A DNA stretch of 64,000 nucleotides, from contig NZ_JACWIJ010000002.1 in the NCBI RefSeq assembly GCF_017811175.1, forward strand, positions 3,213,501 to 3,277,500. The letters run 5' to 3'. A program made the position numbers and the translations under genes. Positions 28,529 to 36,997 of the stretch are shown here, in pieces. The notes under the pieces are model-generated. The model had not been told where the DNA came from, did no database searches, and saw only the letters and a list, made by a program, of their open reading frames with translations. Source of the stretch: Melaminivora jejuensis (GTDB lineage: Bacteria > Pseudomonadota > Gammaproteobacteria > Burkholderiales > Burkholderiaceae_C). Within the stretch, counting starts at the first letter, position 1, and every line of letters begins with the position of its first letter.

Positions 28529-30205
28529 ATGCGCTTTCCCGCTCCCATGATTCGTGCCAGCCGCTGGATCGGCCTGGGCCTGGCAGTGGCGCTGACCGCC
28601 TGCGGTGGAGGCTCCGATGGCGATGCCGACGTCGGCCCGCCCGCCGGCACGCAGCAATACCCCGGCGGCATCTGGGAGGGCACCAGCGGCAGCGGCGCGG
28701 CGCAGCGCACCATGGTCGGCTTCGTCGATCCGGGCGTCGATGGCAAGGGCGGCGAGTTCTACTTTGCGCGCGGCGCGGCGGGCTCCGCCGGCTACGACAG
28801 CCTGTACGGCCTGCTGCGCACCAACGTTACTGCCGTCCAGGCCACGGGGGTGACGTATTTCTCGGTGCAGGATGGCAAGTTCGCCGAAGGTCTGAGTCTG
28901 CGCGGCACAGCGGCCTCGCACCCCACGACCGGGCGCCCGGCTACTCTGAGCGGCAACTACACCAGCCCGGCCGGCACGGCGGCGGCCACCGGCAGCCCGA
29001 CCAGCTTCAAGCTGAACTACAGCGCCCTCAACAACCACCCGGCGCGCGCCGACCTGCTGGCCGGCACCTATCGGGGTGCGGGCGTGTTCGGCGGCCAGTG
29101 GGTCTTCACCATCTCGCCGCGCGGCGTGCTGTCCGGGCGCGTGGGCGGCTGCAACGTCCAGGGCACGGCCACGCCGCGCGCGCCGGATTCGGCGCTGTAC
29201 TCGGTGACCATGAACCTGTCGGGCGACGAGATCACCTGCGGCGCCTACTCCGGCTCGCAGCAGTCGGGCGTGGCCTTCCTGCGCTTCGACGACGCCAATG
29301 TGCCCAACGGTATCTGGATGTTCACGCGCAATGCCACGGGCACGTCCAACACCTATGTGCTCAATGGCCTGGCCGATCCGCGCCAGCCCAGCATCCCCTC
29401 GCCCACGCCGCTGTCGATTGCCGGCAACTGGGCCGGCACGCTCAGGCTGCCCGCCGGCGTCACCGGCGACGAGAGCATCTGGGGCTCGGTGCTGCCCGAT
29501 GGCGGCTTCTTCTTCTATACCAACAGCAGCTTCAACCACAACGCGCTGTATGGCCGCCTGATCCGCTACCACGAGGACGAGAGCTTCAACCGCTTCGTGA
29601 CCGCGCAGGATGGCGTGTACTTCGACCGCCTGCTGGGCGGCACCGGCGACTACCAGGGCGGCTATGTGGGCGGCGTGCTGGTCGATGCCACGCTGGAGAG
29701 CATGGACGCCAGCGGCGCGGCCACGCGCCTGACCGGCACCTACAGCTACGCCGGCCAGCCCGGCGGCTATCCCACCGGGATGGTCATGCAGCCCGACTCC
29801 AAATACACGCTGCCGCGCAACCGCGAGCCCAACATCAACCTGATCGTGGGCAGCTACCGGATGCCGGGCACGGGCTTTGGCGGGCACACGACGGACATCA
29901 TGGTGGCAGCGGACGGCTCCATCACCGGCACCACCACCAACGGCTGCGAGATCGTCGGCATGTTGCTCGGCGGTGTGGGCAGCGGCCTGAACCTGTACCG
30001 CGTCGAAGCCTTCGGCTACATCGAGAGCAGCCTGGTGCCGTCCAACACCATCGGCTGCGAGCTGTCCACCGGCCCATCGCAGTCGGGCTCGGCGGCGGCC
30101 ATCTTCGACCCCGAGGGCCGGGTCATCGGCCTGCGCATCCTGACGGCGGGCCTGCAGGTCTCGGGCAAGCGCGCGCATACGGTGTTCGTGGGCGACCGGC
30201 GCTGA
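28529..30205 (+). CDS. Lipoprotein with two tandem modules, unknown function
   Basis: 558 residues. Signal peptide with lipobox LTAC (lipidated Cys near residue 25), then GGGSDGDAD linker. The body is a duplication: module 1 runs from GGIWEGTSG through LLAGTYRGAGVFGG and GGCNVQG; module 2 from IAGNWAGTLRLPAG through LIVGSYRMPGTGFGG and NGCEIVG. Both carry a YDSLYGLLR/NALYGRLIR-like strand. Each looks like an all-beta fold with a conserved Cys. I do not recognise a named family. ATG 28529 is chosen for the signal peptide. A strong terminator follows. Confidence 0.8.
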   Translation: MRFPAPMIRASRWIGLGLAVALTACGGGSDGDADVGPPAGTQQYPGGIWEGTSGSGAAQRTMVGFVDPGVDGKGGEFYFARGAAGSAGYDSLYGLLRTNVTAVQATGVTYFSVQDGKFAEGLSLRGTAASHPTTGRPATLSGNYTSPAGTAAATGSPTSFKLNYSALNNHPARADLLAGTYRGAGVFGGQWVFTISPRGVLSGRVGGCNVQGTATPRAPDSALYSVTMNLSGDEITCGAYSGSQQSGVAFLRFDDANVPNGIWMFTRNATGTSNTYVLNGLADPRQPSIPSPTPLSIAGNWAGTLRLPAGVTGDESIWGSVLPDGGFFFYTNSSFNHNALYGRLIRYHEDESFNRFVTAQDGVYFDRLLGGTGDYQGGYVGGVLVDATLESMDASGAATRLTGTYSYAGQPGGYPTGMVMQPDSKYTLPRNREPNINLIVGSYRMPGTGFGGHTTDIMVAADGSITGTTTNGCEIVGMLLGGVGSGLNLYRVEAFGYIESSLVPSNTIGCELSTGPSQSGSAAAIFDPEGRVIGLRILTAGLQVSGKRAHTVFVGDRR

Positions 30206-30228
30206 GGCGCCCGCAGCGCGCCGGGCAG

Positions 30229-30268
30229 ACGCGCCGCATCCTGCAACTGGCAGGGGCGGCGCGTTTTT
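30229..30268 (+). terminator. Intrinsic terminator after the two-module lipoprotein gene
   Basis: ACGCGCCGC (30229-30237) pairs with GCGGCGCGT (30256-30264), followed by TTTT. Only 21 bases before the convergent corA stop. Confidence 0.85.
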
Positions 30269-30289
30269 GTTTGCGCTGCCGTCCTGCTG

Positions 30290-31276
30290 CTATTTCAGCC
30301 AGCCGCGCTTGCGGAAGTACAGCATCGGCCCAAGGGCGCTGGCGACCATGAGCGCGATGGCATAGGGATAGCCGTACTTCCACTCCACCTCGGGCATGAA
30401 GGTGAAGTTCATGCCATAGACGCTGGCGATCAGCGTCGGCGGCAGCAGCGCCACGCTTGCCACCGAGAAGATTTTGATGATCTTGTTCTGGTTGATGTTC
30501 AGGAAGCCCACCAGCGCATCCATCAGGAAGTTGATCTTGTCGAACAGGAACTGCGTGTGGCTGTCCAGCGATTCGATGTCGCGCAGGATCTGGCGCGCGT
30601 CCTCGAATTGCTCGGCGCCCAGCATTTTGCTGCGCATCATGAAGCTCACGGCGCGGCGCGTGTCCAGCATGTTGCGCCGGATGCGGCCATTGAGGTCTTC
30701 CTGCCAGGCGATGTCGGCCAGCACGCTTTGCGCGTAGTCATCGCTCACGTTGCCGTCCAGCACGCGCACGCTGACCTCCTTGAGGTCGTCGTAGATGCCC
30801 TCCAGCGTGTCGGCGGAATATTCCACGTCGGTGTCGAACAGCGCCAGCAGCACATCCTTGGCGTCGTCGATCAGGCCGGGCGCCCGGCGCGCCCTCATGC
30901 GCAGCAGGCGAAACACCGGGATGTCCTCGTCGTGGATGGAAAACAGCACGCCGCAGCTTTTCAGTTCGGTGTTGTGCTGGTTCACGATGAAGGCCACGCG
31001 CACGCTGCGCGGCTCCTCGTCATCGTCGACCAGGAAGTCGCTCCTGAGGTGCAGTTCGCCGTTGTCTTCTTCATAGAAGCGCGCCGACTCCTCGATGTCC
31101 TCGTCCATTACGTCCTCGGGGATGGACAGGCCGTAGTGCTGCTTGATCCAGCGCTTTTCCTGCGCCGTGGGCGACTGCAGATCGACCCAGATGGGCTGAA
31201 AGCGCGCCAGCTCCTCCAGCGATTCGATCTCTTCCTGAACCAGCCGGCCATTGGCCAGCGAAAAGATGTTGAGCAT
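30290..31276 (-). CDS. corA: CorA magnesium/cobalt channel
   Basis: 328 residues. Long acidic cytoplasmic domain followed by two C-terminal membrane helices. The selectivity motif YGMNF (residues about 287-291) ends TM1, and the protein ends on the basic RKRGWLK as in E. coli-type CorA. Forms a pentameric Mg2+ channel. Starts four bases after the stop of the upstream uracil-DNA-glycosylase-like gene, so it is the last gene of the tsaB-rimI-udg-corA unit. Confidence 0.95.
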   Translation of the reverse strand: MLNIFSLANGRLVQEEIESLEELARFQPIWVDLQSPTAQEKRWIKQHYGLSIPEDVMDEDIEESARFYEEDNGELHLRSDFLVDDDEEPRSVRVAFIVNQHNTELKSCGVLFSIHDEDIPVFRLLRMRARRAPGLIDDAKDVLLALFDTDVEYSADTLEGIYDDLKEVSVRVLDGNVSDDYAQSVLADIAWQEDLNGRIRRNMLDTRRAVSFMMRSKMLGAEQFEDARQILRDIESLDSHTQFLFDKINFLMDALVGFLNINQNKIIKIFSVASVALLPPTLIASVYGMNFTFMPEVEWKYGYPYAIALMVASALGPMLYFRKRGWLK

Positions 31277-31280
31277 GGCT

Positions 31281-32099
31281 TTAGCTTCCCTGTGTATTCG
31301 AGTTGTGCGGGGTGGCGCCGCGCGCCAGGGCCAGGGCGCGGCTCAGGTCGAGCCAGGTGGCCGCCTTGGCCTGCGGGGCGCGCAGCAGATAGGCCGGGTC
31401 GTGGCTGACGACTGCCGGCGTGCCATCGGCCAGCCGGTGGCTGCCGGCGCGCAGCTGGGCCAGGGTCTGGCCCTGGCTGCCCAGCACGGCGCGCGCCGCG
31501 CCCAGGCCGAGCAGCAGCACCATGGACGGCTGCAGCCGGGCCAGCGTCTGCTCCAGGCTGGCCTGTCCCGCCGCCGGGCCGGGGTTGGCGTCGGGGCGCG
31601 CCGGCGGACGCAGCACCGCAGCGATGCTGGTGTCGGGCCGGTGGTGCAGGCCCATGGCGCGCAGCATGTTGTCCAGCAGCACGCCGGCGTTGCCGGCCAG
31701 CGGGTCGCCGGGCTGGGTGCATTCCAGCAGCACCAGCCAGCCGCCGGTCGCTGGTTCGGCCTTGGCATCTGCTGGGGTGACGTAGGGCTGGATCGGCAGG
31801 GCCAGCATGGCCGGCAATGCTGCCCTGCTGCCGGCTGGGCGCGGCGCTGCAGCGGCTGCCGGGCCAGGGACTGCCGGTGGCCGGGCCGGGGCTGGGGCTG
31901 GACGTGGCCTGACCCCGGCGGGCGCTGCGGCTGGTGCGGGGGCAGGGGTGGGTGCAGGGGCGGGCAGTCCGGCGCCGGGGGCAGCCGGTGCAGCCGGCGC
32001 AGCGGGTGCGGCGGGTGCGGCGGACGCCGGCAGCACGGGCAGGGCAATGCCCATCTCCTGCAGCATGGCGCGCTGGCGGGCACTCAGATGCAGCGTCAT
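31281..32099 (-). CDS. Uracil-DNA glycosylase-like protein, degenerate motif
   Basis: 272 residues. After a 70-residue Ala/Pro-rich stretch, the C-terminal part fits the family 4/5 UDG fold: NAGVLLDNMLRAMGL, VLLLGLGAARAVLG and VVSHDPAYLLRAPQAKA. The first motif, normally GEAPG with a catalytic acid, reads LLECTQPGDPLAG, so activity is uncertain. The His of the last motif is shifted (SHDP instead of YHP). It overlaps rimI by four bases (ATGA). Repair or tRNA-cluster passenger roles are both possible. Confidence 0.7.
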   Translation of the reverse strand: MTLHLSARQRAMLQEMGIALPVLPASAAPAAPAAPAAPAAPGAGLPAPAPTPAPAPAAAPAGVRPRPAPAPARPPAVPGPAAAAAPRPAGSRAALPAMLALPIQPYVTPADAKAEPATGGWLVLLECTQPGDPLAGNAGVLLDNMLRAMGLHHRPDTSIAAVLRPPARPDANPGPAAGQASLEQTLARLQPSMVLLLGLGAARAVLGSQGQTLAQLRAGSHRLADGTPAVVSHDPAYLLRAPQAKAATWLDLSRALALARGATPHNSNTQGS

Positions 32100-32590
32100 A
32101 GGGCCAGGCTCATGACGAAGGCATCCTCGCGCTGGCCGTCGGCAGCCGGGTAGTAGCCCTTGCGCTGGCCGACCAGGCGGTAGCCGTGCTGCTCGTAGAT
32201 GGCCCTGGCGCGCGTGTTGCTGACGCGCACTTCCAGCCAGATGCAGTGTGCCGACTGCGCGCGCGCCCACAGGTCGAGCGCATCGAGCAGCAGCCACGCC
32301 CAGCCCTGGTGCTGGTACTTGGGCGCGACGGTGATGTTCAGCAGATGGACTTCATCGACGCCGCGCATGGCGACGAAATAGCCCAGCAACTCATCGAGCC
32401 CCCCCAGCAGCAGCAGGCACTGGTGGCCTGCCGCCATGGCATCCATGAAATTGCCGCGCGTCCAGGGGTGGGAGTAGGCGCTTTGCTCGACCGCCATCAG
32501 CGCCTCCAGGCGCTCGGCGGTGAGCCTCTCGAAGCGCGCCTGATCGGCCTGCGGAGCGGCGCCGGAGGTGGCGGCGGGCCGGGTGTTCAT
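32096..32590 (-). CDS. rimI: Ribosomal-protein S18 alanine N-acetyltransferase
   Basis: 164 residues, GNAT fold. The acetyl-CoA loop reads VAPKYQHQGWAWLLL (Q/RxxG/A pattern slightly altered to QHQGWA). NTRARAIYEQHGY is the conserved C-terminal block. Acetylates the N-terminus of S18 and possibly others. Overlaps tsaB upstream and the UDG-like gene downstream, each by four bases. Confidence 0.93.
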   Translation of the reverse strand: MNTRPAATSGAAPQADQARFERLTAERLEALMAVEQSAYSHPWTRGNFMDAMAAGHQCLLLLGGLDELLGYFVAMRGVDEVHLLNITVAPKYQHQGWAWLLLDALDLWARAQSAHCIWLEVRVSNTRARAIYEQHGYRLVGQRKGYYPAADGQREDAFVMSLAL

Positions 32591-33315
32591 GGCTGGGCTG
32601 CGGCAGCGGCCTGGCGGGCGGCCTCGCGCTCGGCGCTGGTCTGGGCCACCTTGTCGCGCACGTAGTGCGGCAGGGCATCTTCGGGGGCGACGGTCGCGCC
32701 GCGTGCCAGCAGGGCGGGCGCCAGGGCCAGCAGCGCTGCTGCCGTGGGCAAGGCCGGAGCGTGTGCGGCTGCGCTGATCCGCTCACCGTAGGCCGTGCGG
32801 GCATTGCCGGCCAGCGTCCAGCCTGCTGGCACGAGCACGGCCTCGGGGGCGGTCAACTGGAAGTCCGTCGGGCCGCTCCAGTGGCCTTCGTCTGCAGCGC
32901 CATCGCCCGCGCCCTGCCACTCGAAGGGCGCCCAATAGACCTCGTCCATGCGTGCATCGAGCGCCGCCAGCACCCGGGTGCAACCGTGCTGGCGGCGTGC
33001 CTGCTCGGCCACGGCCAGCAGGGTATCGACCGGCAGCACATCGATGCCTTGGCCGGCGCGCGCGCCGAAGGCCAGGCCCTGGGCTACCGAGCACGCCGTG
33101 CGCAGCCCGGTGAACGAACCCGGGCCGCGTCCGAAGACCACGGCCCGCAGGTCGTCCACGCCCAGGCCAGCCTGCAGCAGCAGCGCGCGGATGGCCGGGA
33201 TCAGCGTGATGGAGGCCTGCGCGCCGCCCGGGCCGATGTGCTCCAGCACCTGCGCGCCATGCTGCACGGCGATGGAGAGCGTGTCGGTACTGGTGTCGAA
33301 GGCGAGCAGGTTCAT
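32587..33315 (-). CDS. tsaB: tRNA t6A biosynthesis protein TsaB
   Basis: 242 residues, ASKHA fold. FDTSTDTLSIAV at the N-terminus and GRGPGSFTGLRTACSVAQGL are diagnostic. TsaB scaffolds TsaD and TsaE in transfer of threonylcarbamoyl to tRNA A37. The donor-making enzyme TsaC is encoded at 38 kb. First gene of the unit tsaB-rimI-udg-corA; divergent from dacB. Confidence 0.94.
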   Translation of the reverse strand: MNLLAFDTSTDTLSIAVQHGAQVLEHIGPGGAQASITLIPAIRALLLQAGLGVDDLRAVVFGRGPGSFTGLRTACSVAQGLAFGARAGQGIDVLPVDTLLAVAEQARRQHGCTRVLAALDARMDEVYWAPFEWQGAGDGAADEGHWSGPTDFQLTAPEAVLVPAGWTLAGNARTAYGERISAAAHAPALPTAAALLALAPALLARGATVAPEDALPHYVRDKVAQTSAEREAARQAAAAAQP

Positions 33316-33479
33316 GGTGCGCGGATTATCCCTGCCCTAGACTTTGCGCCATGCCCGTCCCGCCCGTCCTGCCTGGCCCCGCGCCTGCTGCTGCCGCCCC
33401 ACCCGCCGCTGCCTCCATCCGCTCACCTACCGCCTTGCCCAATCCTCGTCCGGCCCGCATCCTGTCTGGCTGCCGCTGG

Positions 33480-34961
33480 ATGCACCGGCTGGCCCGAGGC
33501 GTCTTGCCTGTCCTGATCGCTGGCCTGGGCCTGCCAGTGCTGGCTGCCGGGCCGGCGCCCACTCCAGCTGCGCCGACAGCTTCCGCAGCCGCCGTCGCCT
33601 TGCCGCCCGCCGTGGCGACTGCCTTGGCGCGCGCCCAGGTGCCGCGCGAGGCGCTGGCTGCCGTGGTGGTCGATGTCGAGGGCCGCGAGCCGCCGCGCCT
33701 GGCGCTGCAGCCCGATGCGCTGCTCAATCCGGCCTCGGTCATGAAGCTGGTGACCACCCAGGCCGCGCTGGAGCTGCTCGGCCCGGCCTTCGTGTGGGAG
33801 ACGCCGGTCTATCTGGATGCCCGGCCCGAGGCAGGCCGGCTGCGCGGCAACGTCTATATCAAGGGCCAGGGCGATCCCAAGCTGGTCTCCGAGCGCTTGT
33901 GGCTGCTCATGCGCCGCCTGCGCGCCCAGGGCATCGGCGTGATCGTCGGCGACATCGTGCTCGACCGCAGCGCCTTTGCGCTGGCGCCGCACGATGCTGC
34001 GCAGTTCGACGGTGAGCCTTGGCGGCCCTACAACGTCGCGCCCGATGCGCTGCTGCTGAACTACAAGGCCATGACCCTGGCCTTCGTGCCCGATGCCGCC
34101 GCCGGCGTGGCGCACATCAGCCACGAGCCGCCGCTGGCGCAGCTGGAGGTACCGGCCAGCGTCCCGCTGGCGCCCGATGGCACGCCTTGCGGCGACTGGC
34201 GCACGGCACTGCGCGCCGATCTGGCCAGCGCCGGACGCATCGCCCTGATGGGCAGCTATGCAGCCAGCTGCGGCGAGCGCCAATGGTCGATCGCACCGGC
34301 CGACCCGCAGGGCTTTGCCGCGCGCGCCGTCGAGGGCATGTGGCGCGAGCTGGGCGGCAAGCTGACCGGGCAGGTGCGCGACGGTACGGTGCCGCCGGGC
34401 CTGGTACCGGCCTTCAGCGTGCAGTCGCCGGCGCTGGCCGAGGTGGTGCGCGACATCAACAAATACAGCAACAACGTCATGACGCAGCAACTGTTTCTGA
34501 CGCTGGCGCTGCAGCGCAGCGGCCAGGGCAGCCTGGCGCAGGCGCGCGCCCTGATCACCCAGTGGTGGCAGGATTACACCGGCCTGCCCGGCACGCTGGT
34601 GGTGGACAACGGCGCCGGCCTGAGCCGCGACGCCCGCCTGAGTGCCCACGCCCTGGCGCGCATGTTGCAACGCGCCTGGGCCTCGCCGGTCATGCCCGAG
34701 CTGATGGCCTCGCTGCCGATTGCCGGCGTCGATGGCACGCTGCGCCGCCGCCCCAGCCAGGCCAGCGGGGCCGCGCACCTCAAGACCGGCACGCTGCGCG
34801 ATGTCACGGCGGTGGCCGGCTACGTGCTGGGCGCCAGTGGCCAGCGCCATGTGCTGGTGGCCATCGTCAACCACGCCAACGCCCCGGCAGCGCGCCCGGC
34901 GCTGGATGCGCTGGTGGAGTGGGCGCGCCACGACAAGCCGATGCCGCGCACGCACAAATGA
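33480..34961 (+). CDS. dacB: D-alanyl-D-alanine carboxypeptidase/endopeptidase (PBP4)
   Basis: 493 residues from this start. Signal peptide MHRLARGVLPVLIAGLGLPV ending near LAAG. The penicillin-binding triad is complete: SxxK in ASVMK (S86), SNN in KYSNNVM near 329 and KTGT at 435-438. Class C PBP with an inserted domain between motifs 1 and 2, which trims peptidoglycan cross-links in the periplasm. An ATG at 33351 in the same frame would add 43 Pro/Ala-rich residues; a TAGACT -10-like box sits just before it, so the true start is unsettled. Confidence 0.92.
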   Translation: MHRLARGVLPVLIAGLGLPVLAAGPAPTPAAPTASAAAVALPPAVATALARAQVPREALAAVVVDVEGREPPRLALQPDALLNPASVMKLVTTQAALELLGPAFVWETPVYLDARPEAGRLRGNVYIKGQGDPKLVSERLWLLMRRLRAQGIGVIVGDIVLDRSAFALAPHDAAQFDGEPWRPYNVAPDALLLNYKAMTLAFVPDAAAGVAHISHEPPLAQLEVPASVPLAPDGTPCGDWRTALRADLASAGRIALMGSYAASCGERQWSIAPADPQGFAARAVEGMWRELGGKLTGQVRDGTVPPGLVPAFSVQSPALAEVVRDINKYSNNVMTQQLFLTLALQRSGQGSLAQARALITQWWQDYTGLPGTLVVDNGAGLSRDARLSAHALARMLQRAWASPVMPELMASLPIAGVDGTLRRRPSQASGAAHLKTGTLRDVTAVAGYVLGASGQRHVLVAIVNHANAPAARPALDALVEWARHDKPMPRTHK

Positions 34962-35085
34962 GCCTTGGCAGGACACGAAAAATCCCGGCGCCCTGGTAGT
35001 TACCCGCACATGGCCCTGTCAGGCCGGCTGTAAGATGAATAATCGAACGACCGTGCTTTTTAATGCTTTTCGACAGGAGCCCCCC

Positions 35086-36228
35086 ATGAACTTCCCTGTG
35101 CGCCGGGCAGCCGCTGCTGCCGCCATTGCCGTCTCCGCCCTGCTGGCCGCCTGCGGCGGTGGCGGCTCCGACATCACGCCTGCCGCGCAGGTGACCTCGG
35201 TCAAGGTGGTGGGCGACAGCCTGGCTGACAGCGGCGCCTATGGCCTGAAGTTCACCGTGCAGGGCACGGCAGCCAGCGGCGCCGGCTCCAGTGCCATCTG
35301 GCCCGAGCGCGTGGCCGCCAGCTATGGCCAGACGCTGTGCCCGCACTACGACCTGACCGGCGCCAGCGTGGCCGTGCGCCCAGCCTGCACCAACTACGCC
35401 GTGGCTCGTGGCGCCATCAACTACATGAAGGAGGCCAACGCGCCGCAGTCCATCCTGCGCCAGCTGGCCGACGCGGGCGCCGCCGGCTACGGCCCGGGCG
35501 ATCTGCTGCTGGTGGTGGGCGGCGGCAACGACGCTGCCGACATCATCAGCCCCTACCTGGCCGCACCCCGCGATGGTGGCGCCGCTTACCAGGCCGTGCT
35601 GGCCAGCGTGCTCGACGCCGCCACAGTGCAGCAGCTGCTGGCCGGCGGCCAGGCCGGCATGGCACAGGCCGGGGCCGTCTATATGCAGGCGCTGGCGACG
35701 CGCTTTGCCGGCGCCATCAAGGCCCAGGCGCTGGACAAGGGCGCGCCCCGCGTGGCCGTGCTGAACATGCCCGGCATCACGTTGACGCCCAAGTTCCGCA
35801 TGGTGCTGGCCTCGGTGGCCCAATCCGCCGGCCCGGTCGCTGCCGCCCAGGCCGAAGCCCTGTTCGACGGCTGGATCCGCGCCTTCAACACCCGCCTGGC
35901 CGAGCAGTTTGCGGGTGACAGCCGCGTGGCCGTGGTGGACTTCTACGGCTCCTTCAAGGATCAGTATGAGCACCCGGCGCAGTACGCCTACACCAACGTC
36001 ACCACCCCGGCTTGCCCGGTCACGGGCGTCGATGGCAACGGCCTGCCGGCCTACAACTTCGCCACCTGCACCGGCGCCGCGCTGTCGGCCAACCCGCCAG
36101 CGGGTACCAGCGGCGCCGGCTGGTGGGAGCGCTATGCGTTTTCCGACTCCTTCCACCCCACGCCGTACTCGCACCAGCTGATCGGGCAGCTGGTCTCGCG
36201 CTCGCTGTCCCAGGCCGGCTGGCTTTGA
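35086..36228 (+). CDS. SGNH/GDSL-family hydrolase lipoprotein
   Basis: 380 residues. Lipobox LLAAC (Cys 23) followed by GGGGSD. Catalytic blocks are intact: GDSLADSG with Ser45, VVGGGNDAAD (block III Asn) and SDSFHPTPYSHQ (Asp-x-x-His). Probably an outer-membrane-anchored esterase or lipase. CAGGAG precedes the ATG. Its relative at 36998 has lost these residues. An OmpW-like gene follows by 39 bases. Confidence 0.88.
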   Translation: MNFPVRRAAAAAAIAVSALLAACGGGGSDITPAAQVTSVKVVGDSLADSGAYGLKFTVQGTAASGAGSSAIWPERVAASYGQTLCPHYDLTGASVAVRPACTNYAVARGAINYMKEANAPQSILRQLADAGAAGYGPGDLLLVVGGGNDAADIISPYLAAPRDGGAAYQAVLASVLDAATVQQLLAGGQAGMAQAGAVYMQALATRFAGAIKAQALDKGAPRVAVLNMPGITLTPKFRMVLASVAQSAGPVAAAQAEALFDGWIRAFNTRLAEQFAGDSRVAVVDFYGSFKDQYEHPAQYAYTNVTTPACPVTGVDGNGLPAYNFATCTGAALSANPPAGTSGAGWWERYAFSDSFHPTPYSHQLIGQLVSRSLSQAGWL

Positions 36229-36267
36229 GCTGCTCTTTCTCCCGAAGCTCCCACTCCTTTCTCTCTC

Positions 36268-36945
36268 ATGACCTTGCAACCCTTGCGGGCCGGCTGCGCG
36301 CTGGCCCTGCTGCTGGCCGCCTGCGTCGCCGCCCAGGCCCAGGTGGCCGGCTCCTGGAGCGTGCGCGCCGGCGCCACCCGCATCACCCCCCAGACCCGCA
36401 GCGGCGACCTGAGCGCGCCCAGCTTCCCGCACACCCGCGTCGATGTCGGCGCGGCCAGTGCGCTCACCGGCGGCATCACCTACATGCTGACCGACCATGT
36501 GGCGCTGGACATGCCGCTGGGCCTGCCCTTCAAGCATTCGTTCTACGGCGACGGCGCCATCGACGGCGTTGGCAAGCTGGGCCAGACCAAGGTCGTGCCG
36601 GCCACGCTGCTGGCGCAGTACCGCTTCGGCGCGCCCCAGGCCACGTTTCGGCCCTATGTCGGCCTGGGCGTGACCTACAGCAAGTTCTTCAAGAACCGCA
36701 GCACGGCGGCCCTGACGGCGGTGACCGGCGGCTCGCCGGCCTACCCGACCACGGCGCGCCTGGACAATAAATTCGGCCTGACGCCGCAAGTCGGCGTGGT
36801 GTGGAACTTCAGCGAGCGCATGTTCCTGGACGTGGCCTATTACAAGAGCCTGCTCAAGACCACGGCGCACCTGTCCAGCGGCCAGCGCATCGCCATGCGG
36901 CTGAACCCGGACGTGCTGGCGATTGGCATCGGCTGGCGTTTCTGA
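36268..36945 (+). CDS. OmpW family outer-membrane protein
   Basis: 225 residues. Signal peptide ends near AQAQ. Beta-barrel pattern with SWSVRAGATRITPQTRSGD, FRPYVGLGVTYSKFF and the C-terminal WRF ending on Phe for BAM recognition. OmpW proteins form small eight-stranded barrels that pass hydrophobic molecules. It may work with the esterase upstream, but this is only neighbourhood. A terminator follows directly. Confidence 0.9.
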   Translation: MTLQPLRAGCALALLLAACVAAQAQVAGSWSVRAGATRITPQTRSGDLSAPSFPHTRVDVGAASALTGGITYMLTDHVALDMPLGLPFKHSFYGDGAIDGVGKLGQTKVVPATLLAQYRFGAPQATFRPYVGLGVTYSKFFKNRSTAALTAVTGGSPAYPTTARLDNKFGLTPQVGVVWNFSERMFLDVAYYKSLLKTTAHLSSGQRIAMRLNPDVLAIGIGWRF

Positions 36946-36948
36946 CGC

Positions 36949-36983
36949 AAAAAGGCCGGCCCCTTGCGGGAGCCGGCCTTTTT
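36949..36983 (+). terminator. Bidirectional intrinsic terminator between convergent genes
   Basis: AAAAAGGCCGGC (36949-36960) and GCCGGCCTTTTT (36972-36983) around an 11-base loop. Serves the OmpW gene and the convergent GDSL-like gene. Confidence 0.93.
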
Positions 36984-36997
36984 GCTGGCTGCCAACC

